A stretch of 64,000 nucleotides of DNA, from assembly GCA_015680685.1 (NCBI GenBank), contig MNCI01005457.1, positions 123,509 to 187,508 on the forward strand, in the 5' to 3' direction. A program made the position numbers and the translations under genes. Of this stretch, positions 36,801 to 51,800 are shown one piece after another; position 1 is the first letter of the stretch, and each line of letters begins with the position of its first letter. The DNA is from Gnetum montanum (Eukaryota; Streptophyta; Gnetopsida; Gnetales; Gnetaceae). A model generated the notes under the pieces. It ran no database searches, had not been told where the DNA came from, and saw nothing but the letters and a program-made list of their open reading frames with translations.

Positions 36801-39800
36801 GTATTTCTTTGCATGTTAAGAGAAGGATTGTACTTTGTTGGGAAAAATGAAAGCTTTTGTCATCATACGAGTAATGTACCAACCAAACTGAGATCGTACA
36901 TAAGGGCTTTATGATCAAATACATGGATGGAAACAATAAACTAACCAATGTAAACTTCAAATAGCATTCAAATTTAATCAGTAAAGTACAAAAATATTTC
37001 ATTCATGGTCTAAATCATAATATATAAGAAAATTTTTATCAAATGTCAATTCAATGTTAACATGTAATTCTATTTAAATATCTTTATCGTTGTCTTTTTT
37101 CCTGTATGTTCTATCTCTCAATTGGCACCCATATTTATAGCCTTAAAAGGTCAGTCCATTAAATGCAATGGGGTTTTCAGCTTAAAAACAGTCATGGTTG
37201 AACTACAAGTTGACTGCCTGCTTTGGTAGTGAAAATAGAATCACAAGTCTAGTAGGAGAGGTGATATGCTTGTATCACGTTTTATTAAAGATTGGAACTC
37301 CATTGCAGGTTTCAGGGCTTTGTTAGAAAGGCTATAGGTGATGATAACCAACGACTACCTCCTTTCTAGTTGTAGATACCTCACAGTTGTTCAACCTTGA
37401 ACTTCTTAGATAGTGGCAAGGTCCTGACTTAACCTAATGTTGCAGTTAAGTATTCTTGGGGCATCACAAGTAGATTACAAGTTTCAGTTCCGCATGTTTC
37501 TTCTTCTTCTTCTGTGCCTTTCTTTTTCTTTTTCATTTTGCTTTGTTTTTCAGGGGTTCCTTCCACATTTGGTGATAACTTAACAAGCACCTATTGCTTG
37601 ATAAACCTATGTATGCTATTTAGAATTACTCTTCTAATGACATATTCCATTTCTTCAGGGATTGTACCCTTCAGGAAAACCATCATTATTCTTGTCTTGA
37701 AAAATTGCTTTTGGAAATTTGGTTTTCTCTGCTTTTTGTGAGTCTCAGAGGATAGCAAATGAGTTTACAAAGTGCTTTGGCTTCAAGATTTAATAATTTG
37801 CATTTTAATAAAATAGCAGGATGTATAATAGCCAAAAAGATTTGTTTTTTGATCTACTAAGCCTATAACCCTAAAGGAAGTACATTTTTGTTGACTGCAT
37901 AAAGGACTTCCTCTTCCTATTCTTTCCTTGACATATTAATTCTACGTGGAATTACTCATATAGTGAATATCCAAATTTTTAAAGGAGTTAGATATTCTTA
38001 CTTTCGTAGCACCAAATTTAAAACTGGAATTTGTGTCTCTTGGACACCAAATCATGATTTTTGGTTTTCTCAGCGTTGACAAAACCTCTCTAAAAATTTT
38101 AGCATATTTTTAATACCTTTTTCTGATGTAGATATGAAAGCTGTTTCATTTGCATAAAGAAGTAATTTTTTCTACATTGCAATCTAGAAACATGACAAAG
38201 ACTCAAATGTTATCACCATATTTGCATATATTTGTTCTCATGTAAATATCAAAGCTGTATCATTTGCAGAAAGAAGTGTATTTAGTATATGAGAAGTGTA
38301 TTTGCATGCCTATGGTGTACTATTTGTGCAACTCATCAATAAAGAGACCAAAGAGGGGTGGGGTTAAAGGGCATCCTTTTTTCACTTTAATTTTGCTTGA
38401 AAATTCAAAATTCTTTTTTAATTTATTATCTTTAAGATTGATGGTGACTTCCTTGTACAGTTTTTGAATAGCTATGAGAAAAGTTGTAGAAATGCCTATG
38501 TTATCTAATCACTAAGTTGTATGTGTATGACATTAGGTAGGCAGGTTGTCGGAACTTGAACTAGATGACTATATGTATTGCCTTGGAGATATAGCCAACA
38601 CAAAACGTTTGTAGAAATTTATAACTTAGGATTACCCACTATAATTGAACCCACAATTAGATAGATAGCTGGCCATAGGAAATCATCATCAAATCCATTG
38701 CGATACCTTTATGGGTCAGCCCATCTTGATAGGATAAAGACAATTTGATGATGAAGATGACTAAGTCATTTGCTTTTGTTGTTAGGTAGATAGTCAGCTA
38801 CAGGAAATTGTCATCCAATTCTTCACGTACCTTAATGGGTTCATCTTTGTTGATGAGATAAAGGCACCATGATGATAAAGATGACTAAGTTGCATGCTTT
38901 TGAGAAGTTAACAAAACAAATAAATTTTTTTGTTAGGTCTTAGGAGATTTTTGTAGTGTTTAACTGTAAGTAACTTGGAAAATTACCTGTATATTATTTA
39001 CTTCATCTAGCTATGATTCTTTTGATAATAATAATCCTTAGGAGCTTAGCAAAGATACTGTTTACAAATATCATCCATTTGTTATTCATATTGTTCGACT
39101 CTCTTTATGAATAGTAGTCCCTGCCCATGCGAGCAATTGGCATATAAACCATCTGAATCTGCATCCTTTCTGGTTGCTAATCTATTAATGCTAGCATCTT
39201 CTCTTTAAAAAAGTTTAGGTCATGACAACTAATATCTTATCCTAAAAAATATTAGATTATTCTAAAATGCACAAATTTCAGAGAAAGAGAAGCTAAGCGT
39301 TTTAGAAACTTTTCTTTGGAGGTACTTTGAAAAACTGTTGGGCTCTGTTTTAATCACATATGCAAATTTTGCTTTTTTCTCTCTGTCTCTTCTTTACTCA
39401 TGATTAGGCTTTTATACCAGGTTTTGCATTTGTTCCCTGATGGTCTGAAAGCTACTCTTAACTTTCCGTCTAGCCTGCAAGTATTTATCATCAAATCCAA
39501 TATTTCTGGACGTTATGCTCTAGGTTATCAATAACCTGTGTAGCTTTGTTAAGCAATCCTGGTTCCCACTTGTGATTAGGCCCTTAAGAACACTACTAAT
39601 CAATTCCTTTAATATAATTATATTAATGTTATAAATGTATGATGCTCTTGTGCAAGCAATTTTTAATCTGATATATAATATTTAAGATACACACACAGAT
39701 TAACTTACTTGTAACGTAAACTAGTTATTTCTTTTCAGTGATTAGGTTAATTTTAAGTTAATCGAGTTAGTGTATTAATGTGTTTTTGAAAATGTTTCTT

Positions 39801-42800
39801 TGGAAAAAAATTCAAGAAAATTTTGTTTAGTAAGCAACACATTTATAATTCCAGTCCATTGTCCTGATACCTTACATCTGCTCATTTTATTTCAAATTTT
39901 TTGTGCATGCTTCTTACAGATCAATGCTTGAGATTACATTTTCATCAGATGATAAACCCAAGCTTCTCAGTCAGGTATGATTTTTTCCCCTTGTTTATTT
40001 CAAAAATAATAATGGTTAGTGTTGAATATGTTTGCTGAAATTGGGGCCATGTATGTTAACTAATGGATTAGAGCTTTGTGAGTGGGTTTTTAGATTTTGT
40101 AGAACCATTTTATTTTTTAATTTGATGGTTTAGATTGTACCATCCATAGCATGCATATTGTTTTTTGAAAGATTTCTGCAAGGGATTTCTCGTGAATTCA
40201 GAGATTTGTAGAATAAAATTAAACCTGTTTTTAATTTTAATCATTTATTTTTACATTTTTACAGTTGACTTCTTTGGTTGCTGATATTGGGTTGAACATT
40301 CAAGAGGCACATGCTTTTTCTACAACAGATGGTTATTCTTTGGATGTCTTTGTCGTGGATGGATGGCCAGTAGAGGTATATTCTATTATTATTATAAGAA
40401 TTGATTACCAAAGATGTTATGCGAGCATTTCATATGTGTTGGTTTGATTTTGAAGAAAGTATTTATACATGTCTAATAATATCTTCTAAGAAATGCATGT
40501 GTACTCTGTTAAAAATATATTTTTAGTTTTGTTTTTTGTTTTGAAATGATTCTTTTTTCTTTTTATAATTCTTAACAAAATCATACAACTCTCGTGTAAT
40601 TAGATGCCACTTGCAAGCACATGAAGTTAATTTTCTACTTTCTCATGTTGATAGGCAAGTCTCCTTGGAAAGTGAAGTGAATGCACTCCATAGAAGTTCA
40701 AGGTGAAGGGACTTATGCCTCCATGTATTTTGGAATGGATTCGATTATATGTTTTCAAAGCAGCTTTAAAGATTTTTAGAGGCTCAATTTGTCATTTACC
40801 TTGAAGAACCTTGAGCCCTTGAAGAACCTTAAGGATTTTGGGTTCCTATGAAAATTCCATTCTAGTGTGGCTGAAATTCAAGGAATGATGGATCCATAGA
40901 GAAACCCACACTCATCTAGGCACCTATTTGTGTTTGCTGAATTGATGCTCAACTTGAACTCTTATGTCTAGGTGATGGCATTTTGGATTCCAAATTTTGA
41001 AGCATATTGTCGTAGGTGTTATTTCTTCTATGTGAGCCTCTATAGAATCGAGTCTCTTAATATATGTGGGAGGTGCTAGAGGTGTTGGAAATATCATAGA
41101 TGATGCACAGCTTACCTCAATAGACTTCAAAAGGATCTGTTCCACAAGCTTCCTAAGCAATTTCAGCTTAGGAAACAAGCTTGACACAAACAAATGGGAA
41201 AATCTTCCTTTGTATAAAATAACTCTCAAAATATAGAGAAATACATCAAGATTGAGGAGCCAAGCTGAACTCACACCTCTCCCAAGGATCTTAGAGGTCA
41301 CACATGTCCTCTCTCAATCCTCAATTGCTCACACTTGGAGCATCAGCCTAAGACAAGACACTTATAAGAGATTCTCTCAACCTCTCTTAAGTGCTTATCC
41401 TTGCCTCTCACTCAAATGGACACAATGTCATAGTACAAGCTCTCTCTTGCAGTCAAACTCTCTTACCTAAACTGAAGCCATGGACACTTATGTATAGCCT
41501 CTCATGTGACCTTCTGTCTCCCTTGGCACCCAAAGTCCAAATTTATATCCATTGGAATCTGCCAAAGAAGGTCTTTGGAGTTGGAAGGCATCTTTTCTGA
41601 GAGTGGTATCATGCATAGGAAGATGTCTTTGGCCTGGGAAAGGGGTCTTTCCTAAGACCAGAGCCTGCTAAGAAGAGCTCTTTGGACTAATGGAAGACGT
41701 CTTTCATGCTAGTGCTGAAAATGAAAATGCTTATTTTGAGGTCTGGAACACCCAGACACCTTCAAACAAGGTCCCCATTGACCTTGGAACTCCCTGAACT
41801 CATCAAAGTAGGCTCAAAACATCTCCAAACATGCTAAAAATTCAAGGAATCATCACAAAAAAGGGAAACACAAGAAGACATACACAGATAAGATTAAGAT
41901 ACATACAAACAACAATGCATTGAGGATTACATGAAGGGTTGGGTGATGTCCTCATCAATAGATCTTATCCATTTTATTATTCTACAATGATGGGCTGATT
42001 GAGTTTTTGATTCTGACCTCTTTTCTAGCCTCTATTTTCAACATATGACATGGTGCTAGCATGAGCACCATGAGTCTCTTATTACAAAGCTATAGGGGTT
42101 ATTTTATAGAAACATTATTTGCGGGATTATTATTGTGGCTTACTTAGCAAACATTGTAGATTTACTTTTTTAATGAGACCTATGAGGATTACTGTTTTAA
42201 TTAGATGTGGCTTGCGGGAGGATTATAATTGTTTTACATGAAGCTGTTTGATTGACTCTGTAGCTATCTAGTTTTGCAATAATGCCACTATTAGAGTTAA
42301 TCTTGTTAATCTCACACTGAAAATGTGTTGCTAATGCTTGTTTTTTCCGCTGGGTTGATGAAAGGGTATAATATATATATTTTGATTTAGTTTACAGAAA
42401 TCTGGTGCTTATCTTCTACTCTTTGTGATTGTTTGTTGGTATTTGTTTGTCATTTTTGTTGTATCAAAAGTGCAAAGTCAAATGTTGGCATTATGGTATT
42501 TGCTTTATGTAATCTCTCTCTTTTTTTTTTAAATGTTTCTTCTGCATGACAGATTTCAGTCTTCTGTGTTTTTCATTGGTGCCCCAGCAGTTTAATTGTT
42601 ATGACTTTTCATGCACTTCTCCAGTTAATCCAAGTTTTAGTGGGAATTTTCATTAGTATAACCTGAGTTCTATTTGATAGTTTAAAAGAGGATTTTATTA
42701 TTAATATAACATTTTACTAGTGCTTATAAGTATGTACGCTGGTTTACTGATCTAACATTTAGATATTTGGCCTTGGTAAGTTGGACGTCTCTACTAAACA

Positions 42801-45800
42801 AGGATTTTAGTAAACAGAAAGTCTTTGTAGTGTTAAATCTACTGGAAGTAAAATGAGCGTGGGAGTTTATTGGATAACATTTTTTGCATATAATATAAAT
42901 CAACACCTATTCAGAATGCAGTTAATAACGTAAACAGTCAAACAACGAAGAATGGCTAAGGCTTATTTCTTTGACGTTGGAACAAAGAACATGAAATTTA
43001 ATAACTATTTTTATTGAGTATTCTTGTACTGTAACTACTATTATATAACAATGCTGTGCATACTTAACTATTAACATTGTTTTTATAAATCCTTATGCTT
43101 TATCATAAAACAGAACTGCCTTTTAGAAAACTGTTTTGGGTATATCTAACTGCTGATTATTTCATGGTTGTCCCAATGTTTTTTTTTTGGTTTTTTAATT
43201 ATTGTGTTCTTGCCATCGATTTGAGTTTGATTTTTGAGAGCATTAATTTACGAACAAGACCAGAAGTTCTGAGTGCAGAAATTCAACTAATGGTTATTAG
43301 ATAATATCTGCGATAAAACATGACTAATAAGGCTTTTAATATCAGGTACCGGTAAGGATAGTTACAAAGATACTTATGGTGATTGTTTCAAAATTGGGGA
43401 ACAAGAACACCTCACGCCGAACTCTTAAAGATAGCCTTTTGAAGTAAGAACAATAAGTTGGACACAATAATTGTACGTGCTATTTGAATTGCAAGGAGTT
43501 TTCAGGATCCAGATATGAGATAAATTCTATTTGGATTTCTATGCACCTTAAAATTTCGCAGATCATTAGCAGAATTCTAAGTTAATGATACATGCAAGTA
43601 TCATATATGTGAAGAAACTTCAAAACATGTTAATAAGAAATGTGACTTTTTTAAATCTCTGTACACATTTATTTTATCGTTGTTCTGGGTGGGCACATGC
43701 TGATATAGTGAAATCTATTCTGAGAAGGATATGTCATTATAAGTTGCCTTTTTAAAAATAAATCTACTAAGAGTGATTCATATTTTGTCTTCTGGTTCTT
43801 TCAAATATGTTTTAATTTTTTTATACATTCTTCTTAGGAAATAGAAGAATTACGTCAGGAGTTGATGAAGGAAACTGCCAACTTTGAGGTATTTTTTATG
43901 CTTTAAAAGATGCCGTAGTTTTTATCATGGAAACTTTATTTTTAGTTGATCGAACATGATCAACACCATAATATTATTCCATCTATCTGGAGTACCTTAC
44001 GTTTAGTTAATGATATTCACTGCATATGGAGGACTGACCTCAGCCATCCCTTTTCAAATCACAAAAGGAAGATGGATATTGCAAATCATGTATTGATGAT
44101 GCAGTTTTCCTGTGCATGTGCAAATATAAATCTAATGTATAGGACAATTGAAACGTGGAGAAACATATAGCCATTGAGGAAAAAGAAATTACAAGTTTGT
44201 AGTATTTAAAGGCCTAGACAATCAAATCCCAAGTGTTATTGTTAATTACTGTATTTTCATTCGCCTTAAATGTTTATTCATTCCATTCATCCTAATCTCG
44301 TAATATTTCTTGGAGAAGCGTTCAAAAATTAAGCATGTGTTTGTGCTTTGATTTTCCCAAAGATTTTACTTTCTCCAAGCTCGATAACCTTTTTAAGCTT
44401 CCTAAACTTCTGCAGCAATCAATACCAAGGGTCTTGCATGATTTCTGTTTATATGGTGCTAGTCCCTTTCAGGTCTTAAGAATTAGAAGGACATCTAATC
44501 TATACAACCAAGCATCCTGAAGGGGATTGATAGACGTAGTATTCCAACATTTTTAATAAAATCAGCCTGGAGTTTGGCCTTGTTCTTACTAGAGCCCTAG
44601 GCTAATGGCTTCACTCATGGCTTATGTCAGTGAAGTCAAGGCTTTTACGTTTGCTCTTAGCCTTCTGGGCCTCTTACATTTCATCACAGAAGTAGGATAT
44701 CCACTTTTTTGAGTGTTGCAACAGAGGGCTCTAGCAAGTTTTCTTTGCCTTTGCCTTTCATCCCCTATTTAGCAACTTTTTTCAACTTGTCGTTGGGTGA
44801 TATTCTGTAACCAAATACACCTTACCTTATGATTGTTTACGGCCCTGGACAGCATTTGAAATGCATTCATTTTTAATTTGCACTTTGGTTAGGATCCTTC
44901 TTGCTTTGCTAACCCTGTTGAGGCATTTGTGGTAACTGTGTCCACACTATTGTCTGCCCCTCTACTATGTCTTATCTCCCAGGGCTTTGGGCAGCGGAAG
45001 TTGTGTACAATGCTTTGCACTTTCTCAGTAACTCGGTTAACATGGGGATATTTTTTGAAAAGATCTGCTCCATGTTTGGTAGCTGATATCAATTTGAAGC
45101 CTAACAACTTGCTGTGCGCTACGTTGCTGAGCTTTTCCCCAATAAATCAGGGTAGCTGATTTAAGGCTTGGGCATTTAGCTGTGTAGTAAGATTGAGGGA
45201 AATGGCTTTTTCGGTTATAGAACTAGCAGGGAAACTGGATACATCCACACATAGAAACATGCGTAATGTAGTTGAGTTGCTTGATTATGAATTGATCAAA
45301 ATGAATGATCTCCCCAAACTAGGTCCTAAGTACATTCAAATTGCTATGCCCTCATATCTCTGGTGGAAGCTTTCACAGTAGGAGTAACACTGGTAGCCAA
45401 GACCCTGAAGGGCTTCTTCATGCCCAAGGATGAACAAAAATGGCTTCAGGAAGGGCCAAACCCTTCGTATCTCTAGTGAAAGCTTTGGCAGCAGGATCAA
45501 CATTGGTAGCCAAGGCACTGAAGGGCTTGTTCTTCATGTTCATAGATGAACAAAAATTGCTTGAGGAACAGCCAGAACCCTCACTAGATCAGCTTGCAGT
45601 AATTCTGTGAATGCTTAATCTAGCTAAGGTTGGCTGCCAATCAAGGAAAAACCTCCTAATGATGAGAACCAATACGACTTCTCTAATAAAAAAAAAGTTC
45701 ATCGCTGATTGAAATCGCCAACTTCTAACATTAATGTTTGTGCATGAAAGCAGCTGAACTGCCATAGAGGGCAGGCCTCACTGCCAAGGCTTGACCATTG

Positions 45801-48800
45801 TCTGTCGTCAACACACCACTAGCACGCCAACTGCTTTATTCTGGAGTATGTCCCAGGTCATTCATCAATGGGGTAATCCTCTTATAATTATGATTTCTTT
45901 AAGGTCGTTACATGGAAAAAAAATTCAAGTTACCATTTCCATTTTTAATCCATTGGCTTCTATATTTTTTTGAATTTAATAACGACTTTCTCAATTATAA
46001 AACCTCCGAAAATTAAAAACCAAATCTCTCTTCTTAATGTTTGTATTCATATCCATCATTGTTACCTTAGCCTTATCCCAAACTGATTCTGAATGTATCA
46101 TGCCAAACTGAAGGAGGTAACCTCCAAAAAGCACCATGAATCAAAGTACGAACTCTGAAAAAGAATAGTAACTTGGAAAGAAGATTACTGTGAATTACTA
46201 AAAAAATGATTCCAAAGAAGGTAACTAAGAGGACGTAGTAAAGATCTAGAAATAGATCAAAGTAAGTCATTCTGATGTGGTTTACTTCAAACAAGCTATA
46301 TGAAGAGTGAATGAAAATGCACTCTTCAAGAATTCAAAAAGTCATGTTTAAGGGAGACATGATTGGAAACCTGGATACAAACCGAGAAAAGTGTGTGTTC
46401 GAAGAACCATAGAACAAAAGTTTTAAGAAGAAGTGTGGTCCCTTGAGGAAAATTGAATTTGTAATGTAGAATTTTGCAAACAGAAATTTTATTGATTTAA
46501 ATAAAGAATATATATATCTGTTGTGATGCTCAAACAAGCATACAAGTTTGAGAAAGTATGCATTTAACAACAAAAGCAGAGAAAAACTAAAATATTCTTC
46601 TTTAAGTCTGTTATAGGTGTATGGATTGTTGTGAAAATTAATGCTTCATTGCATTGGTTACTTAGATTGCTGCAATGCATACACATTTAGTGGAGGTAAA
46701 TTTTACATTTGATTGCAGAAGAAGTCTTGGTCTAAGCCATCGCCATCTTCCCCAAGTCAAACCCTGAATTTTGATACAGTGCCTAGTGCGGAATTTTTGA
46801 AAATACCAACTGATGGAACTGATGACTGGGAGATTGATAGGAGTCAACTGAAATTGAATCAGAAAGTGGCTTCCGGTTCTTATGGTGATCTGTTAGTATT
46901 TTCCATATTTGGCATTGTGCCTGCTTATCTGAATTCTGTTGTTCTGTCACTTAAAGTCAATATTTGCAAATTACTGTTGAAATAGTCTTGAAGCATTTAC
47001 TCATGCAGGTATAGGGGAAGTTATTGTGGTCAAGATGTTGCAATTAAGGTCTTGAAACCTGAACGTTTGGATACAGATCTACAGCGTGAATTTGCTCAAG
47101 AAGTTTTCATCATGCGGTAAGTTTTGATTTGAATATGTTTTTAGTGATGCTTGTGAGTTTGTAAAAGTTGTAATCTCTAACAATACTGTCGTGTGTATTA
47201 TTCTATTACCTTATGTAATCCTGGGAGTTTGAAAGGATGCACATGTCTTAAGCATTTTTTTTAAAATTTTGAAAATCGTAAAAATGTTGGATTGTTTCAC
47301 ATGATTTTGGTATGTTCATGTTATATGACATAAGCATCATTTATAATTCTTTTTTAAATCTCATTTACAAAAGTCCAATCTTTATATAATAAAGACCACT
47401 TGTGTATTGTTTGCTATCTACTGAAGGAAACATTACTCACAGCCTCATTTTGACTAGTTAAATTCTGTTGAGAGCATCATTGTTCCTTGTGCTAATATGT
47501 CCTAGACTCAGGGAACATGGAAGAAGTGCTACATTACTATATGATGTTGTGTTTGTAAGGAATTGATCCTTTCCGGTCACTAAAATTATGCTATATTGCT
47601 TAGAAAAGATTATTATTTTATGACAATATGAAAGTAAAAATGATAGTGTCAATCAAAATGAAGTTTTATCATAATGACAATTGATTTTTATGGAAGCTGG
47701 AGAATGGCGTTCATTAAATAACCGCTATATAATCTATTGCACAAAAGATGCCAAAGACACGGAATGATTTTATTATCTTGACTTCTGTCATGCAATCTGA
47801 GCTAGTAGAAGATTGAAAGACTGGTTTAATAGTTATTATATGTGCGACATTCCACATTTTGACTAGTTAAAGTCTGTTGAGACCATCATTGTTCCTTGTG
47901 CCAATAGGTTCTAGACTCAGGGAACATGCAAGCAGTGCTACATTACTATATGATATGGTTGTGTTTGAAAGGAATTGTTCCTTTCCGATCATTCAAATTA
48001 TGATATATTGCTTAGAAAAGATAACTATTTTATGACAATATGAGAGTAAAAATGATAGTGTCAATCAAAATGAAATTTGATTTTTATGGAAGCAGGAGAA
48101 TGGCATTCATGAAATAAGCGCTATATAATCTATTGCACAAAAGATGCCAAAGACACGGAATGATTTTATTATCTTGACTTCTGTCATGCAATCTGAGCTC
48201 TTATAAGATTGAATGAGTGGTTTAATAGTTATTATACGTGTAACCTTTCACATTTAAATAATGTCTTCTAGTACAATTTCTTTTGCTCATGGTACTAGAA
48301 AGTAACTTTGATTTTTAATGACAATCATGTGGTTAAACTGACTATGACGATTTTAACAAGGATTGTGCAATGTCTTTGAGATGCTTAGATCCTTAAGCCA
48401 TATTCTATTTGTTTACCAATTTTATAATGTGGAGTATCTTACATATTTATGGGATTATCTATTAGAAAATTATTTGCTTAATGTACTTGTGTATTGGTTG
48501 GTTACTGCAATATTATTACTCTGATCAAGTTAATACTCCTCACAGAAAGGTTCGTCACAAAAATGTTGTTCAGTTCATTGGTGCTTGCACTAGGCCGCCA
48601 CACCTTTGCATTGTAACAGGTATATCTAGAATTCTTGAAAAAATTTCTTGACTAATTTTTCTTACATTGTTTCTATAATGATCCCATAACCATTGCTTTG
48701 GACATGACTTCTATAAGAGTTCGGGTTTACCATCACTTGAAGTGCATGTTAAGGAACACAATAATTGATGTTGACTAGGTTTTTGATTTTTTTCTTTTCA

Positions 48801-51800
48801 GAGTTCATGTCTGGTGGGAGTGTTTATGATTATCTGCATAAACAGAAAGGAGTCTTTAAGCTACCTGCCCTTGTTAAGGTTGCAATAGATGTGTCTAAAG
48901 GGATGGACTATTTGCATCAGAACAATATTATTCACAGAGATCTAAAAGCAGCAAATCTCTTGATGGATGAAAATGAGGTAATCTGAGTTATGTGCTAGAT
49001 TTGATTGTTTCTGTACTTGCTGCGTGAAAATTTATGTCCAAATGCAGTGTACAAGCAGTTTGTTTCATTTTTGCATGTTCTGCTTCTCATAAATATGTTT
49101 TAAATTTTATGAAGGATCCAAGAGCTTAAATAAGTGCAGTTTCTGTTCTTTAGGAGTTGTTTTGGTAGTTTGGCTAATGTGTTGCAAGTTTCTGACCATT
49201 TTTTTTAACAATTAGAAGGAACAGAATGTTACTGAAACTGAGAAACTGAGACAGAAGTTTATACATATACAAACTTACAAAAATCAATTCAAAAAGTTTG
49301 TCTGTAGAATTTTTGTATAACAAAAGACAGATTTGTGGACTAAGGTGCAGAGAAATGCTAAATACGTTTCACAATGTCGTTGAGTGTCTTAACATTTGGA
49401 TGGGTTTCATATATATGTGTACTCACGTACAATGAGAGGCTTGGGATGAAATATATTTATTAAGTAAAAAAATTGATGTGTTGCATCTTTTACGCCTAAG
49501 GTTCAATCTTAGCAGGCTCTATTTAAATATAAGCAAAATGTGCTGGAAAAGGAAAAAAGAAAGACGAAGAAGAAGAGAAAAGGCTGGAGTCCTGTCCCAT
49601 AGATCCCTGGAGTCTTCATAAAGACATAATAACATACTTAAGTTTCAGTTTGTGTTTCAAAAGTTGAAACGTGGTGGTTGGTTCCACAACAAGAGAAAGG
49701 ACTGATGAAAAATTCTTTGTTGTTGAAAGATTGGGCTTGAGGATGAAGAAGCACATTTTTCAAAAATATTTGCATGATTAGAGTGATGGCAAAGTTGTTA
49801 TTTAGATGAAATTGTTTTTTATATTGTCTACTAATAATTTCTCATTTTGTGTTGAGGAGTAATTACTTTTTTAATTCACATCTAACGTAGCAGGCAAATG
49901 AATGACCTTGTCAAACAGGTAGCTCAATTGTATTTGTCTAGTTATTGTTCACTTGGTAATTTTTTTTGCTCTCTAATTCAGTTTCATTCACACAGGTTGT
50001 TAAGGTAGCTGATTTTGGAGTTGCTCGAGTGCAAGCTCAAAGTGGAGTTATGACTGCAGAAACAGGAACATATCGTTGGATGGCTCCTGAGGTATTTTCT
50101 GAAAACCATTCTCTGAGAAATTTGCCATCAAATAAATACTTGCTTTCAGTCTATTTTTATTTGTACAGTTTATAGGGCACTTTTTATTTCGTTTTTCTTT
50201 TTTTGGGTAATATACAAATATGTTACTAGCATGTGTATGTGTAGTCTGGTATGAAACGCATCTCATTGTTGGGAGCAGAAACATGTGACTTTTATGTTAG
50301 TGGTTATAGGTTCATTAAGACAGTATATCTAATAAAATGAGACTATATTTATTGGACCAATTCAGTGTACAATGTCTGTATATTACAGTAGTAACCTATT
50401 TATCTAAGTTATAACTTGTACGATGTAAGTCACATGCCTTATAATAGAAACTACCCAATGCAAGCATAAGTATAAAACATGTTAAGCTGCTATCCTAGCT
50501 TAGCAATCAAAGATGTCAAGTCACAAAATGATGCTTCTAATAGAAATTAATGGTCTAAATTCTCATATCATAGTAATATTAAGTACATGAATAAGTAACT
50601 GCCTCAATTCTGCTAAGAAATTGACTTCTTAGTGGTTAATGGAATGGATACATAAAGAAACAATTGCTACACATTAAGATAATTGATGTATAGATTTATA
50701 TATATTTTATTTTGGAACATGAACTTGCTCACATTTTGGAATTTCAAGATTGTGAGACATGGAATGCTAGCTTGTAAACACAATTTTTTGCCATTTCTTG
50801 GCTTGTTTTTTTTAGCCCTTCTGGGAATTATGGTTGTGAGATCTTCTCAAGTGGCTGAGAAGTTGATTAAGTTTCCTCATTATCATTTCAAGCTTGAAAT
50901 AAAAACACCATAAGAACCCTTTATGAAACGAATAAATAATTCCAAGGATAACAACAGAGATGCAAGACATATTTCAAGATGAATTCCTAATTCAGTAGGA
51001 ATTCAGGAGAACATGTTAATAACATCACCGACGTTTTATTGTTTGGATCAAATAATGTGACCAATACTAATAAATCTTGACATTGTAATAAATGGTATTA
51101 CGATGAGTGTAGAGTAGTAAGAATATGTATAAAATACCATTTTGATAACAAGCTAACTAATTAAACTTACAGAAAACTAAAGTATATTATCCGAAGGAAC
51201 TGCCTCCAATGGAAATGAGTTGAGCTTATAGACATGATGAAAAAGATCCAAGTCAATTTTAGCAGATGAACTCAAGGTGACATTGCAATATCAATAGGTG
51301 AAATTTTGGAGTAATTCAAATTGAATGAAGAGATTGTATATGGAAATAGTTAGAGGTACAGATCCTTAAACCATTACAAATTTGTTAGTGTTAGGTTGTA
51401 TCTAAATTGCCATTTGATTCTATAAGTACTGACAACATTCTTAGGGCCCATAAACAATAATAGATTCTGCGATTGGAAGCAAAAATTAGTGCAATGGATT
51501 AGCACTACAGAGTCAAAACCAACCACATTTGAAGTCATAATGAAAGACAAGAAATTGAAAGTAAATGCCAAGCCCTGACCAAACTGGGGTAAATTTTCAA
51601 ACAATCATTTCCATTACCCTGCATCTCAAGGTATACATGGGGTTGTTTTTCCTGATCTGATAAAAATTCCATGTTCGTTCCATGTATTTAACTTGATAAC
51701 TATGATAAATGATACATGAAGAATTCTTAGCAAAAAATTATAAAGATGTCAAATTCAAAAGGTAAATTTAATACAAGGAGATGATATGATATAAATGTGT

